Part shown: piece by piece, positions 49,888-62,600 of the stretch
Numbering within the stretch: the first letter of the stretch is position 1
Layout: each line of letters opens with the position of its first letter
Source of the DNA: Mesorhabditis belari
Taxonomy: Eukaryota > Nematoda > Chromadorea > Rhabditida > Rhabditidae
Direction: 5' to 3'
Assembly (NCBI GenBank): GCA_958450365.1
Contig: CAUEEP010000289.1
Span: 124,001 to 188,000 of the forward strand
Length of the DNA stretch: 64,000 nt
Made by a program: the position numbers and the translations under genes
Notes under the pieces: model-generated
What the model was told of the DNA's origin: nothing
Database searches by the model: none
What the model saw: only the letters and a program-made list of their open reading frames with translations

Positions 49888-50068
49888 TGCAAAGTTATCG
49901 TTGTGAATGCATTTTCAGACATGCAATCCAAAATATAATATAAATTTTATCAAATAGAAGTCAAAAATTCCGGTAAATCGACAAAAATGAAAGTAAGACG
50001 CAAAGAGACAAAAAGTGTGTGTGTGTGTGAAAATATGATAAAACCGACCCGAATCCGGCCGGTAAAAA

Positions 50069-53000
50069 AGAAATCGCTGAGATAAAACTTGAGAAAAAAA
50101 ATTGAAACAAATTATAAAATCGGGGGAATTTTGAAAATCGGAAATGCTCGTGAAAACTGGAGACATTTATCAGGTTGGCAAAGAAGTCTCTTCGCGATTT
50201 TTCAGAATCTCTAAACAGAACCACCAGATATCAAAACGCTCTTTTATGACTTTTTTTCTAATAAAAAGTTATTGAATAACCCTCTTTTGAGTCAAGGTTA
50301 TTTGGAGTAGAAAAATTTATTTCTCAATGAAAGTCAATTTTTTTGAGTGTTTTCAACCAAAAACTGATTCCAAAAGAAATAAAATGACTTTAGACTTGAA
50401 ATTCTTTGCAAAATACAGTAATCATCAAAAATTTACTTGAAATTTTGAAGAAAAATATGGCGTTTTGATAAATTCCGAGTCAAAAGAACGTGTGCTGAAA
50501 AAACATGAAATTTGACTCGGTACTGAATCTCAATCAATCATTTTTCCATCAAAATTTCCGAATGTAAAAACTTGTGCCTTTGTTTTTAATTTAAGATATT
50601 GATCTTTAATTTTAACCATACAAAAGTATGGTAGATGCTTTTGTCGAAAAATTTAGGTGGAGCGAGAAGACTTTCCTGCCAGCCTGATAGCTGCAACGGT
50701 TAGCAGAATAAAATCAATGACTAGTCAGTTTGAAATAAAAAGGGAAAAATGGGAATGAGGACTTTTTAAGGGAACACCGAGAAAGGCACAAAATTTGAGT
50801 GATTTCGGAAAATGTCAAGGAAGTAAAGTCTCTGATGAAAGAAATGTCTTTGAAAAAAGGGGAAAAACTTAAAATTTCAGAAATTCCGCTTTCATGTGAT
50901 ATGTGCAAAAGTGAAAAGGCAAAGAAAAACAGGGAGAAAATGAAGAAAGACTCAAATCCACGTGAATTAAATGATTTTCAAAAGTTGAAAGCCAAACCAA
51001 CAAACGAAACAAAGAACTGAGCCTGGAATTGCTGGAAATCGGGAAATTTTCGTTGGCTCTAGTGGAAAAACTCTTGAAAATGTGTAACTTGTTGCAAATT
51101 TCAGTTCCAAAAGACGGAAAGCCCTAAAAAAAGCTACTTTCTTCCACTAGAGCCCTAAATGAGTCATGAAATGCCACTAAAAACGTACAATGTTACGAGT
51201 TTCGATCCACTTGGTGCAGTAAATTGTCAAGAGTGTCGGGGATCGATGGTGAGATCCCCTCATCGGCCACATTTTCCGCGTCCGCATCATTAGCTTCCAG
51301 TTGTTGTCCTTTCTCTTGTTCCAAATTCCTGGCTTCACCTTTCTCGTGTTCATTCTTCGTGCCCACGTCGATATCGATGGCCATTCGGGGTTCCGGCGAA
51401 GGAAGCGTTGGATCTAAAGGCAAATGATAAAAATGGTACATTTATAGTTTGACCCACCATCGATTGTCATCCGAGTGCTCGCTCCACCGAATGAGATGCG
51501 CAATTTGAGGGGAGGGCCGCGAACCGGAGCTGCTTCTTCCATGAGATTCTCATTCTAAATGGAGGCAATTTAAATCATTGAGCAAATGGGATTACTGTAA
51601 AAACTCAAATAGAAGACCCCTCGGGAAGGGGGTTGAAAAATAGAAGACCCGGGTCTTCTATTAGTTTTTACGGTATTCAACTCTCAATGGGCAAAGGGTT
51701 GACGATTGCATTTTAGCAAATCATTAGCATGTTAAAATATTTAATTCATTGAACAATAAGTTAACTTCTCCCGAAATTATTACTCCTACTACAAGTCAAC
51801 TTCTACTCTTGCAATACCTCGACGAATTCCCTCACCTCTCCTCTTCGACGACTTCTCCCTGATCCAGCTGCATATCGTCATCATTTCCACTTTCATCATC
51901 CTCATCTCTCTCGTCATCTTCTTTGATGTGATCGATCGTGTGCCTCGGAAAGGATAAACGAAGCGGGGGCACTGATTTCTCCTCTTGGTTCACGACGGAC
52001 ATCACCGGCAACGAGACGCGTCGCTGGTTGATCGCTCGAGACGAGGACCGGCCTGGAGGTTTCTAAAGCAAAGAAAGAATATGATTATTGAATCTACTAA
52101 ATACGTACCTTTTGCTGTGGCATTTGATTGAACGGTGTTGTTTTAGCTGGCAATGAGAGACGATTCTAAACAAATCAAGTAAAAACAGTCATATCCCTTA
52201 AAAAAAAAATACCTGTTTCGCTTTCTTGTTCGGTGGTTGGGTGAATCGAGAGGAATCCTGTGATGAGTCCACACCGGAAGCCGTTCTTTTTCGTCCACTC
52301 AACGATGGCGGAAGATCAGATTCGAACTAAAATAAGAAATAAGAATTTGGGTGTAACAATTGTTTCAAGAAGCTTTTAAGGCTTAAAACGAATAATACAG
52401 TTAAATTCTTTAAAAACCTACATCCAAGTACTTTTTCGGCGGCCGGTGCTCTCGACGTCGGCGATTCGTCGGCGTCTCGCTTTCAATTGGAGTGGGCGTA
52501 ATCTGAAGCAACTTAATCAGCATTTGATTGTAGGTTAGCTTTGATATTATAGCTTGTAGCTATATGATACTATCCGCAAGTAGTACTAACTTAAATGATC
52601 ACATCATTAGCTTTTACAGCTATGGCAGCTAATAGCTCCAAAAAATCTAGCACTTTTGATTTAGGAGCAGCCCTGATTACAAGCCTAACTTGTTACCAAT
52701 ATTGACATTGAAATATTGACTTGTTACCAATATTGAAGCTCCACGTTTATTCCCCCAAACCCACCGGAGAGACAAGCGGCTTGCTGGTGTGCAAAATTGA
52801 CGGTTGATTGGCAGTCAACGGCGTTCTCGGTGATGGCTTTCCAATTGGAATCAACGGTGCGATCGGAGTGAATGATTTGCGCCGATTTGTTGTCATCATC
52901 GGTGCTGGTGGCGGCGGGGAGAGGGCACGCGGCTTTTGAGCTCTCGTCGACCTTTCCGGTAGAACCATCGGCGAGAGAAGCGGAGCCTAGATGCATACGT

Positions 53001-53420
53001 TTATCTACGCAATCAAATCAATCCCAATTAGACATCCTTTTTAATGAATGAACAGAATCCTTACCGAAATCCTCCTCGGAGCCACAGCTTTTGGTCTCTC
53101 GTTGTGCAGTTCGGATTTGACACTAGAAAAGAGACTGTTTCGATAGGTGAAACAAATAACCCACTCATTTTCCGGAACCATATTTTGATCCTGTCCAGAG
53201 AGTGGCAGAGCGGCGGGCACTTCTTTCTAAATTTTTCACATAAATTGCGAATCTTATCCAATTCTTGATGCTTTTAGACCATAAAGTTGCGTACAAAGTT
53301 CAGTTTAACGGTTTGGAATTTGATTTTTTTTTATTTTCCCCCGTTAACTCACCTTAACCGGCAATTTCTTGATTGCGACTTTCTTTGGCGGTCGTCCTCG
53401 CGCTTTCTTCGGTAGAGCCG
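50069..53420. repeat. Segmental duplication, parent copy
   Basis: Near-identical to 26692-30981, minus the mariner and plus about 370 bp around 51255-51610. It covers the 3' flank and exons 18 to part of 10 of the TAF3-like gene. Breakpoints: left, within a GAAATCGCTGAGATAAAACT word that is tandemly repeated in the other copy; right, within the AT-hook exon at 53420. Confidence 0.85.
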
Positions 53421-56400
53421 GGATTTGGAACGGTGATGGAAGTGGTGACTGAGATTGAGATGAAAAAACGGATCGCGGTGACGCCAGAGAGTCCGTGGAG
53501 CCGCTCTAAAGAAGAGTGAATAGATAATTTTTGCGTGTACCAATCCAGGTTAACCTAGTTCTTGTTCACAGTTAGTTAGGGTTGAGCTTTGCCGCTTTTA
53601 GGGCTGCTAAAACAACCTCTGGATTTGCCAAAACCGCGACACTAGAGAAAAACACAGATAAACATTTTTAATCCACAATTTTAGAATTTAAAACACGTAA
53701 ACATTCCTTCTAAAATCATTTTCCAACACTCACCTCTTCCTTGACCCTTGCCAAACCGCCTTCTCTGTGGTAATCGTTCGCAAAAATGTCTCGTTGTTGA
53801 AAATTCGGTGGCGCCGAGGTGGGTGTCAGTGGAGAGAATGGAGAAACAGCCAGCGATGAGACGTCGCAAGAATCCGACTAAAAGTGATAAATTTTAAAAA
53901 AGAGATGGCACAACTGAAACAACCTTTCTGATCTTTAGCCGTAAAACGGGTGCACGTGGTGAGGCGGTAGATTGACCCTGAAAAGAAAAAAAGTTTGAAA
54001 GAATCAGCAATTTTACAATTACGTTCAATGATTAACCGATTATGGTCCGGCAAAATTGGTCTTAAAACTGGACCGGAACAAGTTCTACGTCGTCCGGTCA
54101 CGTTTAAAAGCGCTTCCTAAACCGTACCGCCAAAATCGTGTGATGCAGCAACTCGGAAGCGTACTGAGGCGTTTCGGGCACATCGATCGACAGCGGTTGA
54201 TGGATTTTGCTCCGAAATGGTGGTGGTTCCTGAAAAAACGATTAGTTTATATGAAACGTTTGCAAGATAAACTTAATTCTAATATAAGACCTATAAAATT
54301 ACATTACTCAATGATGTTTATAGTCTCATGTATTAAAAAAATCTTTAAAACGTACACTCTTTATAGTCGCTTGATGCAATCCCAACGAGAAGATGTCTTT
54401 CGAGAGGAAGTCGGGAAAATCGTCGTTTAGCTGCGAACGGTCCGGGAAAGCTTCTTGACGATTTCTGTCGGCTTCTCGTTGCTTTTGTCGACGCGTCTCC
54501 AAGAGTTCCACTAGAGTAAAGAAATTGGCTATGCATTATTAGAAAAACGTTAAACATTCCACTACTTTAGTCATCAAAATGGCATTTAGCAATGCTATTT
54601 TGATAGCTAAAGTCGTGGAATGCTTCTGAATTGGTCATAAAAGGTAATTCAAAGCTTTACAAAGCTATTAATCTCATTTCATAACTATTCCCGGTTCATA
54701 GCGTGTCTTTACGTCAGATAGGTACAGAGTTTTTATGCAGGTTTGTTTAACAAATCAATGAAAAACTTAAAAGCTTTATTTTTACAGAGTAATATTCTTA
54801 TTTAACTTCACCGTTTTTACCGATTTGTCATGCTTTGTTTAATCTCAAATCTTCAACCAACCTGTAATCTCTTTCTTGTACAACTCGGGCGCCCAATCAG
54901 GAATGTGATTGCCTCTTTCCATCAATAGTAAATCTCTTTCGGGAATCGGCTCGTTCGGCGCTAAATCCCTCGCCGATGATGAACCAATCACTGGTAACTA
55001 AAGAAAAGAGGAATTTTAAGATTTTTGTCTAATCGCTTACCAAAGGCGGTTCTCTTGTCCTCCGTGTTTGCGCCGTTAACGTCACATAGTCGGTGATTTC
55101 TTGCTAAAACAAACGTTTTAGCATTTAGGAACCAATCCATACCATATCACAACGCATCTTTTGAAAAGCGTGTTGAGCATCGTTGATGGTAGGTCGTGTT
55201 CGGCCACCTCAAAGGTAAAAAAAGATCGTAGACGTAGACAAAGGGTATTCGCCGGTTATATCCTCACAAGAGTTTGATTCATGTACCAAGTCGGTTATAT
55301 CCCGACAAATTGATTCATTTTTTTGAGAATTTAATCGACTTGATGCACAGGTCTTTTTTTGTAGGGATATAACCGATAAGTACGAAAGAAACAAACAAAC
55401 CAAACAAAAAAAACAAAGTTTTCCGTCTACAATTGACTCTACAACTTATAACCTCATATTTTTCTGATTCCACAGCCACCAACTCACCTTGTTCAGTATA
55501 GTTGTGCAATTGAAGGCAGAACTTCTCCAAATAGCAAATCGAGAGCGCCGAGAGGGTGTCCAACGAGGTGGCCGCGCAATGCGAGAAGCCAAGATTGTCT
55601 AAATCGAGCAAATTAGAGATGCGGTAGAATACGAGCGATACGGAAAATAAATTTTCAAGTTCGAAAGATCCCTGCCAAGAACGTTTAGCACTGATAATAT
55701 TATCCGAGAGCCAGACACAAAGCTAGTTCAGATTGATCTAGCTTTACTGTTGGTTTTGCCCATAAAGTTATTTAGACGTTTATGCTAGAGTACAGGTTTG
55801 GTCTGAGACTGAACAGGAATGAACAATAAAAGCCCGTTTAGACAGCTAAGACTCACTATAGCATTTAAGAATATCACTACACAATAAATGAAAGTAACTG
55901 TAGCGTCATTATCGTCACTTATCCTTTTGAAATCTAGTATTAACTCCAATAACTGTCAAGCTACTTTCAGAGACCACCGCTGATATTGGGAAAGTGCCCT
56001 TATTAGTTTCATTGGTGCTTTAGTGGTTGGGAGGGACCACTCTTGGCATCGCTTCGTCGAATCTAGTGTTTTGAGCGGTTCGTCTCGATACTTTTCTTCT
56101 ATTTCGGGATGATTCTATATGCTGAAGTGATTGATGCTAATTCTAGGGTATTTCCATCATGTTTCAAGTTTATTGCAGCTTTCCAAGTGTAATTGATCAG
56201 CTTTGAGATGACGTTCGGTGTTTAAAGTAAAGCAGGCTAGGAAACAGGGCAAATTATTGAATAGAATTATCAAAAACGTGCTTAAATTAGCATCAATCGC
56301 TTCAGCATCTATCTCTTTCTTCAAAAAAAGAAGAAAAGTCTCAACACGAACCGCTTAAAACACTAGAATCGTTTAAGCAAAGCAAAAGTCGCTCCTCTCA

Positions 56401-56582
56401 ACCACCAAAATACCGTTTGAACATTTGCAAAAACACTCACCAACAAGAGCCGCACATGCGAGCGCCATCGATCGTCGAGCGCACTCATCATCGACCAGCT
56501 GAGATGTCGATGGGATCGGCTGAGCGATCGGAAGTGAAGACGACGGATCATCATCTCTTCCGGGCAAGGAGGCACATCGCAT
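51193..56582 (-). CDS. taf-3: TAF3-like TFIID subunit (histone fold plus AT-hook)
   Basis: TAF3 pairs with TAF10 through a histone fold inside TFIID. The start is ATG at 56580-56582, 13 bases after a TTTTCAG acceptor (trans-splicing likely). Exons: 56441-56582, 55488-55598, 55143-55207, 55041-55103, 54862-54997, 54356-54510, 54128-54229, 53924-53977, 53734-53877, 53353-53505, 53065-53226, 52765-52986, 52422-52502, 52213-52326, 52109-52165, 51836-52062, 51458-51554, 51193-51413; about 768 residues. Exons 1-3 give the f histone fold (MALACAALVDNLGFSHCAAT; GGRTRPTINDAQHAFQKMRC), then IPDWAPELYK, matching the human TAF3 start and its IPDYLP motif. Exon 10 has an AT-hook (KKARGRPPKKV). The rest is basic and proline-rich, and the end is acidic. 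No PHD finger cysteines are seen. Exon 16 is one base short (227 nt, phase break at about 51840); the duplicate at 28149-28376 is in frame. Confidence 0.85.
56019..56410. mobile_element. Foldback element in intron 1 of the TAF3-like gene
   Basis: Arms of about 150 bp: TTTAGTGGTTGGGAGGGACC at 56019 onward and the reverse complement ending TCAACCACCAAAATACCG near 56410. Shared inner words include CTAGTGTTTTRAGCGGTTCG and GCTGAAGYGATTGATGCTAA. It is the same family as the foldback upstream of actin (ends TTKGTGGTTG, AGGGWCCACT-like). It fills about half of the intron 55599-56440. Confidence 0.7.
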
Positions 56583-57458
56583 CGAGCGCTTATTTCTGAA
56601 AATGAAAATGAAATGCATAAGTTCAACATAAGTTAATAAATGTTCTAAAAAGGCAAATCAAAAAAAAAGATCAAACAAATATTTTATACAAAACGTTTTT
56701 TAACCTCAAAATAACGATTTCTCACTTCAAAAACCAACAAATTAATCTTTAAAACTGAAATTTTAAGCAAAATTCACGATTTTTGTTCAAAATAAAACTC
56801 AAAACTCAAATAAAAACGCCAAATTTCCCTTTTGGCCACATTTTTACGACTACAAATCCGCAAAAAATCAAAAAATTTTCTTTTTTTTTTCACAATACGC
56901 TCAGCCGATGTTAAACTGGAGGCTTTCCTGGAGAGGAAATCAAAAGCAAAAAGTTGTGATAAATTCGTTTATTCAATAAAAATCTCTAACAAAAGAACAA
57001 TGTATACACAGAATTAGAGGAATTCGCTTAAATTTTCTCTCAAAACAAACAAATAAAGAAGAAAAAACGGCAAGATTTCACTAAAAAAAAAAAGAACATT
57101 CTTTTCTCCAAAAACGTGAGCAATTCTCTCTCAAATCAACTTTTCATCACAAAAACACGAAAAACGAAAGAGAAAACGATATGGAAATGATTGAAATGGG
57201 GGATAAAAACAAAGCAAAAAAATCAAAATCAGGGGAATCAAATTTTTAAGCCATTTTTGCAAAAATTTACCAGAAAATACAGAAAATACAGAAAAAGCAC
57301 CAAGCTAGAACCAGAGGATTTAATTTAATCTTGAATTTAAGACCAAAAAAGAGTACGATTTTACGTAAAACACTATCAAAACAATAATTTGTACCAAATT
57401 TTGCTCATAAACGCACGCCCAAACGCATCATTTTTGCACCATGAAGACAAGTAAATGA

Positions 57459-57565
57459 CAAAATTTTGGATGCTAATGCACCTGGGCGAGTCAAAAAATT
57501 CAAACAGCTCAAATTACTCAAATACAAATTTGACTCCCCTAAATACATTAGCATCCAAAATTTTG
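57459..57565. ncRNA. Candidate transcribed hairpin
   Basis: Perfect 20-bp inverted repeat (CAAAATTTTGGATGCTAATG and its complement at 57546-57565) continued, after a nine-base mismatch on each side, by GAGTCAAA/TTTGACTC pairing and a loop of about 30 bases. Size and shape suit a pre-miRNA-like or MITE-derived hairpin. There is no expression evidence. Confidence 0.35.
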
Positions 57566-58559
57566 CTGATATGAATGGAAAATTTTTGGATTGAAGCAAC
57601 GGGAAACAATATTTTTTGGTTTGAGAAATGCTGTAAAAAGTCGTTAAACTATAAAAATTTGTATAAGATTTCGTTCAGAAAAGCTTCCGAGCAATTTCTC
57701 ATTCAAAATATCATTCAATCAAATCCGGTTTATCAGGGAAAAAAATTGAATATCCCGAGATTTCCCCATGTTTTCAAAGGTATTCAGTTAACGAGCGTTG
57801 CCTGAATATCTCAAAACAAAAAAGTGCAGAAACATCAGAATATTCAAATATGACCTCAAAAAACCTGAAATGATTGTAGAAATGATTGTAAAAACAAATC
57901 TTTGGTTTCGGGGGCAGACAAAAGCACAATTTTACGCTATATCACAGGAAATAAAGACCAGAAACAAGGAAGAAAAGAAAAAACAAATGTCAAAAAGCTA
58001 AAAACTCACGAGAAATCGAAGAAGAAATTGCAAATTTTCACATTTTCACGTCAAAATAGCGAGCGTTTAAATCAACATCATCGTTGGATTGGATGCAGAG
58101 ATTTGATCGAATCAGCTGATACAAAAACATCGGACGACAACGCGACACCTAAAAATAAAAACATTAGTATAATCTGAAGACATCTGAAAACATATTTGGA
58201 ATATTTTACAAAGCTTTGGAATCTGAAAAAAAAAAAGTATTGTTGCCAGACTCAAAAGACTTAAAAGACTTAAAAGGTAGACAAAAGCTCAAAATCTAAT
58301 TGTAAACGAAAGAAATCAAGGGGGCTCAAATCTCCATTTGGCATCTTTCTCGTCAAAATTTCTCCTTTCCCCTTTTCTTTTACAAATGCAAAAATGGTTT
58401 CCCAATTGAAAACCTAGAAATCTATTAGAAAAAGTTCTAGGGAAATTATTCAATTTTAATTCGAATCGGATAAAAGTTTCGATTTGTACAAATGTTAATT
58501 CAAAATTCACGTGAAATCGCGTGGTGTTTGTATGGGAGAAAAAGTAAAAGTAGAGAAAC

Positions 58560-59200
58560 AGGCTGGTTGGCAAAAACCTAACACAACAAAGCAAAGCAAA
58601 GCAGAAGGGGGAAGGGAAAGAGAATGAAAGCGGCAGACAGGGGGGGCCGCCAAAATGTGTGAGGAGGAAGGCAGGGAGAGGGTAGGCAGCGGGCATTAGA
58701 GCTAAAGAACAAAGAAGATCGTGGAGAGGGAAGAGTCAGGTAGGGCATGGAGAATAGAGATAAACGACGAGAGAAGTTAGTGCAAGGAGCAGTTCGGATA
58801 TAGAATCGGCAAGGCAGTGAGGCAGTCCTAAAGATCCAGAGTAGAGTTTGCGGCAAAGAAATGAGAGCGAGAAATAGTGCATGGAATAGAATAGACATCG
58901 AGGCATAAGACAAATGTAGTATCGGTAAGATGAGAGATTCAAGTTGAAAGTCGAAACATTTAGGGAAAGCAGGGAAAGCTTGAAGAGAGGTAGAACAGAG
59001 TAAAGAAAAGGAACGAGACAAGTGAGGCACACAGAAGGAGGAAAAGGGGGGGGATGCCGAATGCCGAGGCCAGACCCCGGGCAAGGGGGTGAAAAGGGAA
59101 TGGGCAGGGAGAGTGCGCGCCAAATGGGCTCTCTGCCGATTTCCCCTTGCAAAGGCCCCGCCCCTTTCCCTTTCTCTCTTGACCTCATGGTCATTCCCTC
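58560..59200 (+). repeat. Purine-rich (A+G) tract
   Basis: Long runs such as GCAAAGCAAAGCAAAGCAGA, then GGGGGAAGGGAAAGAGAATG. Strand asymmetry persists for about 640 bp, ending near CAAGGGGGTGAAAAGGGAAT. It could form triplex or act as a promoter-proximal or outron element. Its function is unknown. Confidence 0.6.
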
Positions 59201-59697
59201 TTTCTTTTGGCATCTCCATCTTTTCCCCGTTCTCTTACTTCTTATCTCCTGGGGTCTCCGCTATCTCCGATCTAGCAAAAACTACAAGAACCCCGACCGG
59301 CTGGGGGTGTCGTTCGGAAAAAAGATTTGAACATGCAAGGTAACGGTGGGAGTAAGAGGTTACGTAACAAAGAAGTAAGGAAGAGCAAAGAATTTAAAAT
59401 TTACAAATCTGTAGAGTTCTGTAAGGTAAGTAGGCTGATATTTTAAGCCAAGGATCACACTTTGGAGCTTAGCTCGTGAAGACTTGAAGACTTTGAACTT
59501 TTTAATAGATTAGAGTGGGTAAATTTATAATTTAACGAACAAGGATCACTGAAATCAATGATTCCCGGGTTATGAACAAGCAAAAACCAGCAAAACCAGC
59601 ACAAGTATGAAAGATTCTAGCTTTTTTTGGTCAGTCAGGCCAAGAGTCAACCACATTCTAAACGTACTTGATAAGGAGTGAGAGTGAATCCGATTTC

Positions 59698-62600
59698 TTA
59701 ACGCGTCTTTGTCGACACATTGAACGAAATCGGCGACGAGAAGACCTCATCAGCGAATAGTTGTTGCTCTTCGCGACGCGCTCGCACAATTGGTCGAACC
59801 TGTAAGTAATAAATAAAATTGATAAGCCAAAACAAAAGATTTAAACCAACCTTGTACACACCCTCGACACGAAAGAGGAGTCGAAAGACGATTTTCGACT
59901 TTGGTGTCAGAAGAGAGTCGTCGCCACCCTAAACACTTCGATTTTTGCGTTTAATAAAAAGCAACTTTCAACGTTCAACGAACCTTTGTTGGCACCGAAA
60001 ACGGCACCTTTCTGCTGCCGACAATGACCAAATTGTGTGGACGGGGAATCGATTTTCTCCTCAACAACACCTCCTGCTCGCATTCGAGCTCCATTTCACC
60101 GTGGAATTCATCTAAACAAAAAAAAAACAGTGGATTAGTTACCCAACTTTCCCAAATATCAAGAGAGCTAGGTTCCCCAGAAATTACTCGATTCTCATTA
60201 AGCTCATTTCCCAAAAAAACCCACAATCCAATGACGAGATGACGGCAATCTCTAACACATTCACATCACCGATTCCCACCGATAGGTCATCTTGCGACAA
60301 ATAAGGGACACCGTTCACGATCAGTTCTGTAAGGAAATAAATTTGAAATTTAAAAGAAAAAAAATCCAATTTTTCAAACGAACCTAGCGATATCGCCGGC
60401 AAGACAAGTTGTTTAAGCAATGGGATCGACGAGAGAAGAGCACCCACCGGAACTAGGCCTTCCAACTAAAGAAAATGATGAAGATCGACCATAGATATTA
60501 AATTTTTAACCAACTTAAAGATTAAATTAGGCAAAAATTACGATAATCATAGGGTTTTAGACACGAATACACTGAAATAAACCGATCACGAACATTTTTC
60601 GTCGAAATCGTCCACCGAATGTCCAAATGCTTTGCGACATGCGCTTCTAAGATTCGTCGTAGCCGCTCGATCTCTAGTCTAAATAAAGAAATGAAGATTA
60701 GTTGTTTACAAAAAGACAGTGAAGGTCATTTCATCAAAAAAAAAAACTATTTATTGTCCTTTAAAAAAACACTTTAAAATTAAGGTTGACTGTTCAAAGA
60801 GCTTGTTCACGAGAGGTTCACCAGAGCAATGCTTAAATATAATAAAATAAAATAAAAACCACAAACCTTTGCATCACTTTGCTGTCTTTTTGTTGCGCCG
60901 CATAAAAGGCTCGACCCGCCACCTCGGTACAGCACGGGCATAGTAAGGGTACTCTAAAATACACAATTTAAGATTTAAAACCCCAAACATTCTCAAGTAG
61001 GTACATTTTTCTCAAATTTCGCTCACCTGCACGTTTCTCTCGGTGGCACACTCATCGCCCTTGTCCCAGAGAAAACCAAATCCGCATCGGAGTCCGTCGA
61101 ATTCGACACGTCGACCACAATGTATCTAAAATAATCGTGAATCCTGATTTCTTTACAGAAAATCGGTACCTAGTAAATGGTCCATCACCGGGTAAAATAC
61201 TCCAAGCAGCAACTGTGATCGCCGGCACAACAGTGATCGCGATGGGTAGACGAGCGGTTCGTTTGTAATGCTAAACGTTTAAATAAAAGAATGAAAGAAG
61301 TTTAGTCGAAGTTATCACGATAGTTTCTAGGCATCTTAACCTAGATTTGGGCATACTTCTGGGTTCGTTTATTTTTGATTTTATCACTCAACCTCTCCAC
61401 TCGGTCCCTCCAAAGTTGCCGTGTAGTCGAAAACGAATTGTGCGGTGAGGAGGCGACCCGTGTACGGAATTCGATCACCAATGAATGTAGCTGACGACAT
61501 TTCGGAGACAATCGATGGCGTTGGAGAGGGAGGTCGAAAATCGCTCATCTAAAGGAATCTTGAGCTTGAAAATCGGTCATCTTTCGAACTTGAAAGAAAA
61601 TTTTGAGCTCTGGCAGCTCTGCAAGCTTGACTCATCAAAATCTGAGCTTTATCCTTGAATCGTACACTACACTTTACACAGTTACAGTAGTCTATTTTCT
61701 CGTTCTTCTCGTAAACCCACCCTCGTTTCATCTAAACTCTGCGATTTCTCGTCATCCGTTGTCGCCGTCGGGTCGACGCCAAACATCGTGAACTCGATCG
61801 GCTTTTGCTCACCGGGCGCCAACGTGAATCCCTAAAAAGATCACAAGATCACGCACTGTTTTTAGTTTTTCAATTGATCTCTCTTTGTATTTTGTTAGAT
61901 TCTTCAGTCCTCACCTCCGATTCCAGCGTCGGCGTACAGAGTGAGTCATTCGTCGTGTCAAACTAAAGATCAACAATTAACGGTTGCAATCCAAAGCACT
62001 CACTTCATTCGCCAGCTTTATCAACGACGGTCCTCCATTTACTTTCGGTTGAGTGATCTGAAAAAAAAATATTGAAAATTTCTTCAAAACTTGAAAAAAA
62101 CCTGTACTCTCACATCGCAAATCCCAAGTTTATCCGACGAATTGATCAGAGCCAATGAGTGTTGAAATCTAGACCAAAAAATTATTGGTGTTTTCAAACA
62201 TTTGAAGCTTAAACGAGTTGTCTAGATTCAAAAATGACTGAATGACTTCTTCAACCTGACTTCTTCAAGAATGACTTCTTCAACCTGTTAAAATTGTAAT
62301 CTAACTGACACTAAATGCTTTTAAAGCAAAAAAAAAATAGCCTTGTTTCCGAATTTCTTGATAGCTTTCGAAAAAAGAAAGGCAAATTTTCTACTCATTT
62401 CTAAAAACCAACGTTTGTCCACTGTAGATCGTGATTTCCGCCGAATCTACTTCACCATCAACCGACGAAATCGGGGCTTTTGGGAGAGAGGATTGCACGA
62501 CGAGCAGCGGCAATTCGGGAAGGATTTCTATCTGGAAGAAAGGCAATTAGACTATATTTGGAATCAGATTGATTGCTTTAAGCCCACCGAAATAGACATT

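Larger units (their letters stand above)
48090..50060. other. Intergenic, actin to TAF3-like, with relics
   Basis: No intact gene. Visible items are a GOLD-domain-like exon (48754-48852) and an inverted repeat (49803-49887). The remaining sequence is AT-rich with short open frames only. Confidence 0.5.
56600..59690. other. Intergenic, TRAPPC9-like 3' end to TAF3-like 5' end
   Basis: No supported gene. 56640-57400 is very AT-rich. A hairpin candidate lies at 57459-57565. 58560-59200 is strongly purine-rich on +. Long open frames on the minus strand across the purine tract are a composition effect. Confidence 0.5.

Noticed and set aside
50799..51020. 73-residue lysine-rich plus-strand frame, present in both duplicated segments
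   Set aside because: The single residue difference between copies is uninformative because the whole segment is near-identical; it lies in the TAF3-like 3' flank with no splice or promoter context.
53580..53640. Extra TAF3-like exon encoding VAVLANPEVVLAALKAAKLN
   Set aside because: It reaches a stop and its phase does not fit the neighbours, whereas exons 9 and 10 join directly in frame (LARVKEE to SGSTDS).
54056..54430. 124-residue open frame on the plus strand
   Set aside because: Antisense to TAF3-like exons 6-7, which have consistent splice phases; no motif of its own.
58578..59219. 213-residue open frame on the minus strand
   Set aside because: It lies entirely in the purine-rich tract; the product is Leu/Pro/Ser/Phe-rich with no domain, and overlapping frames are equally open, so it is a composition effect.
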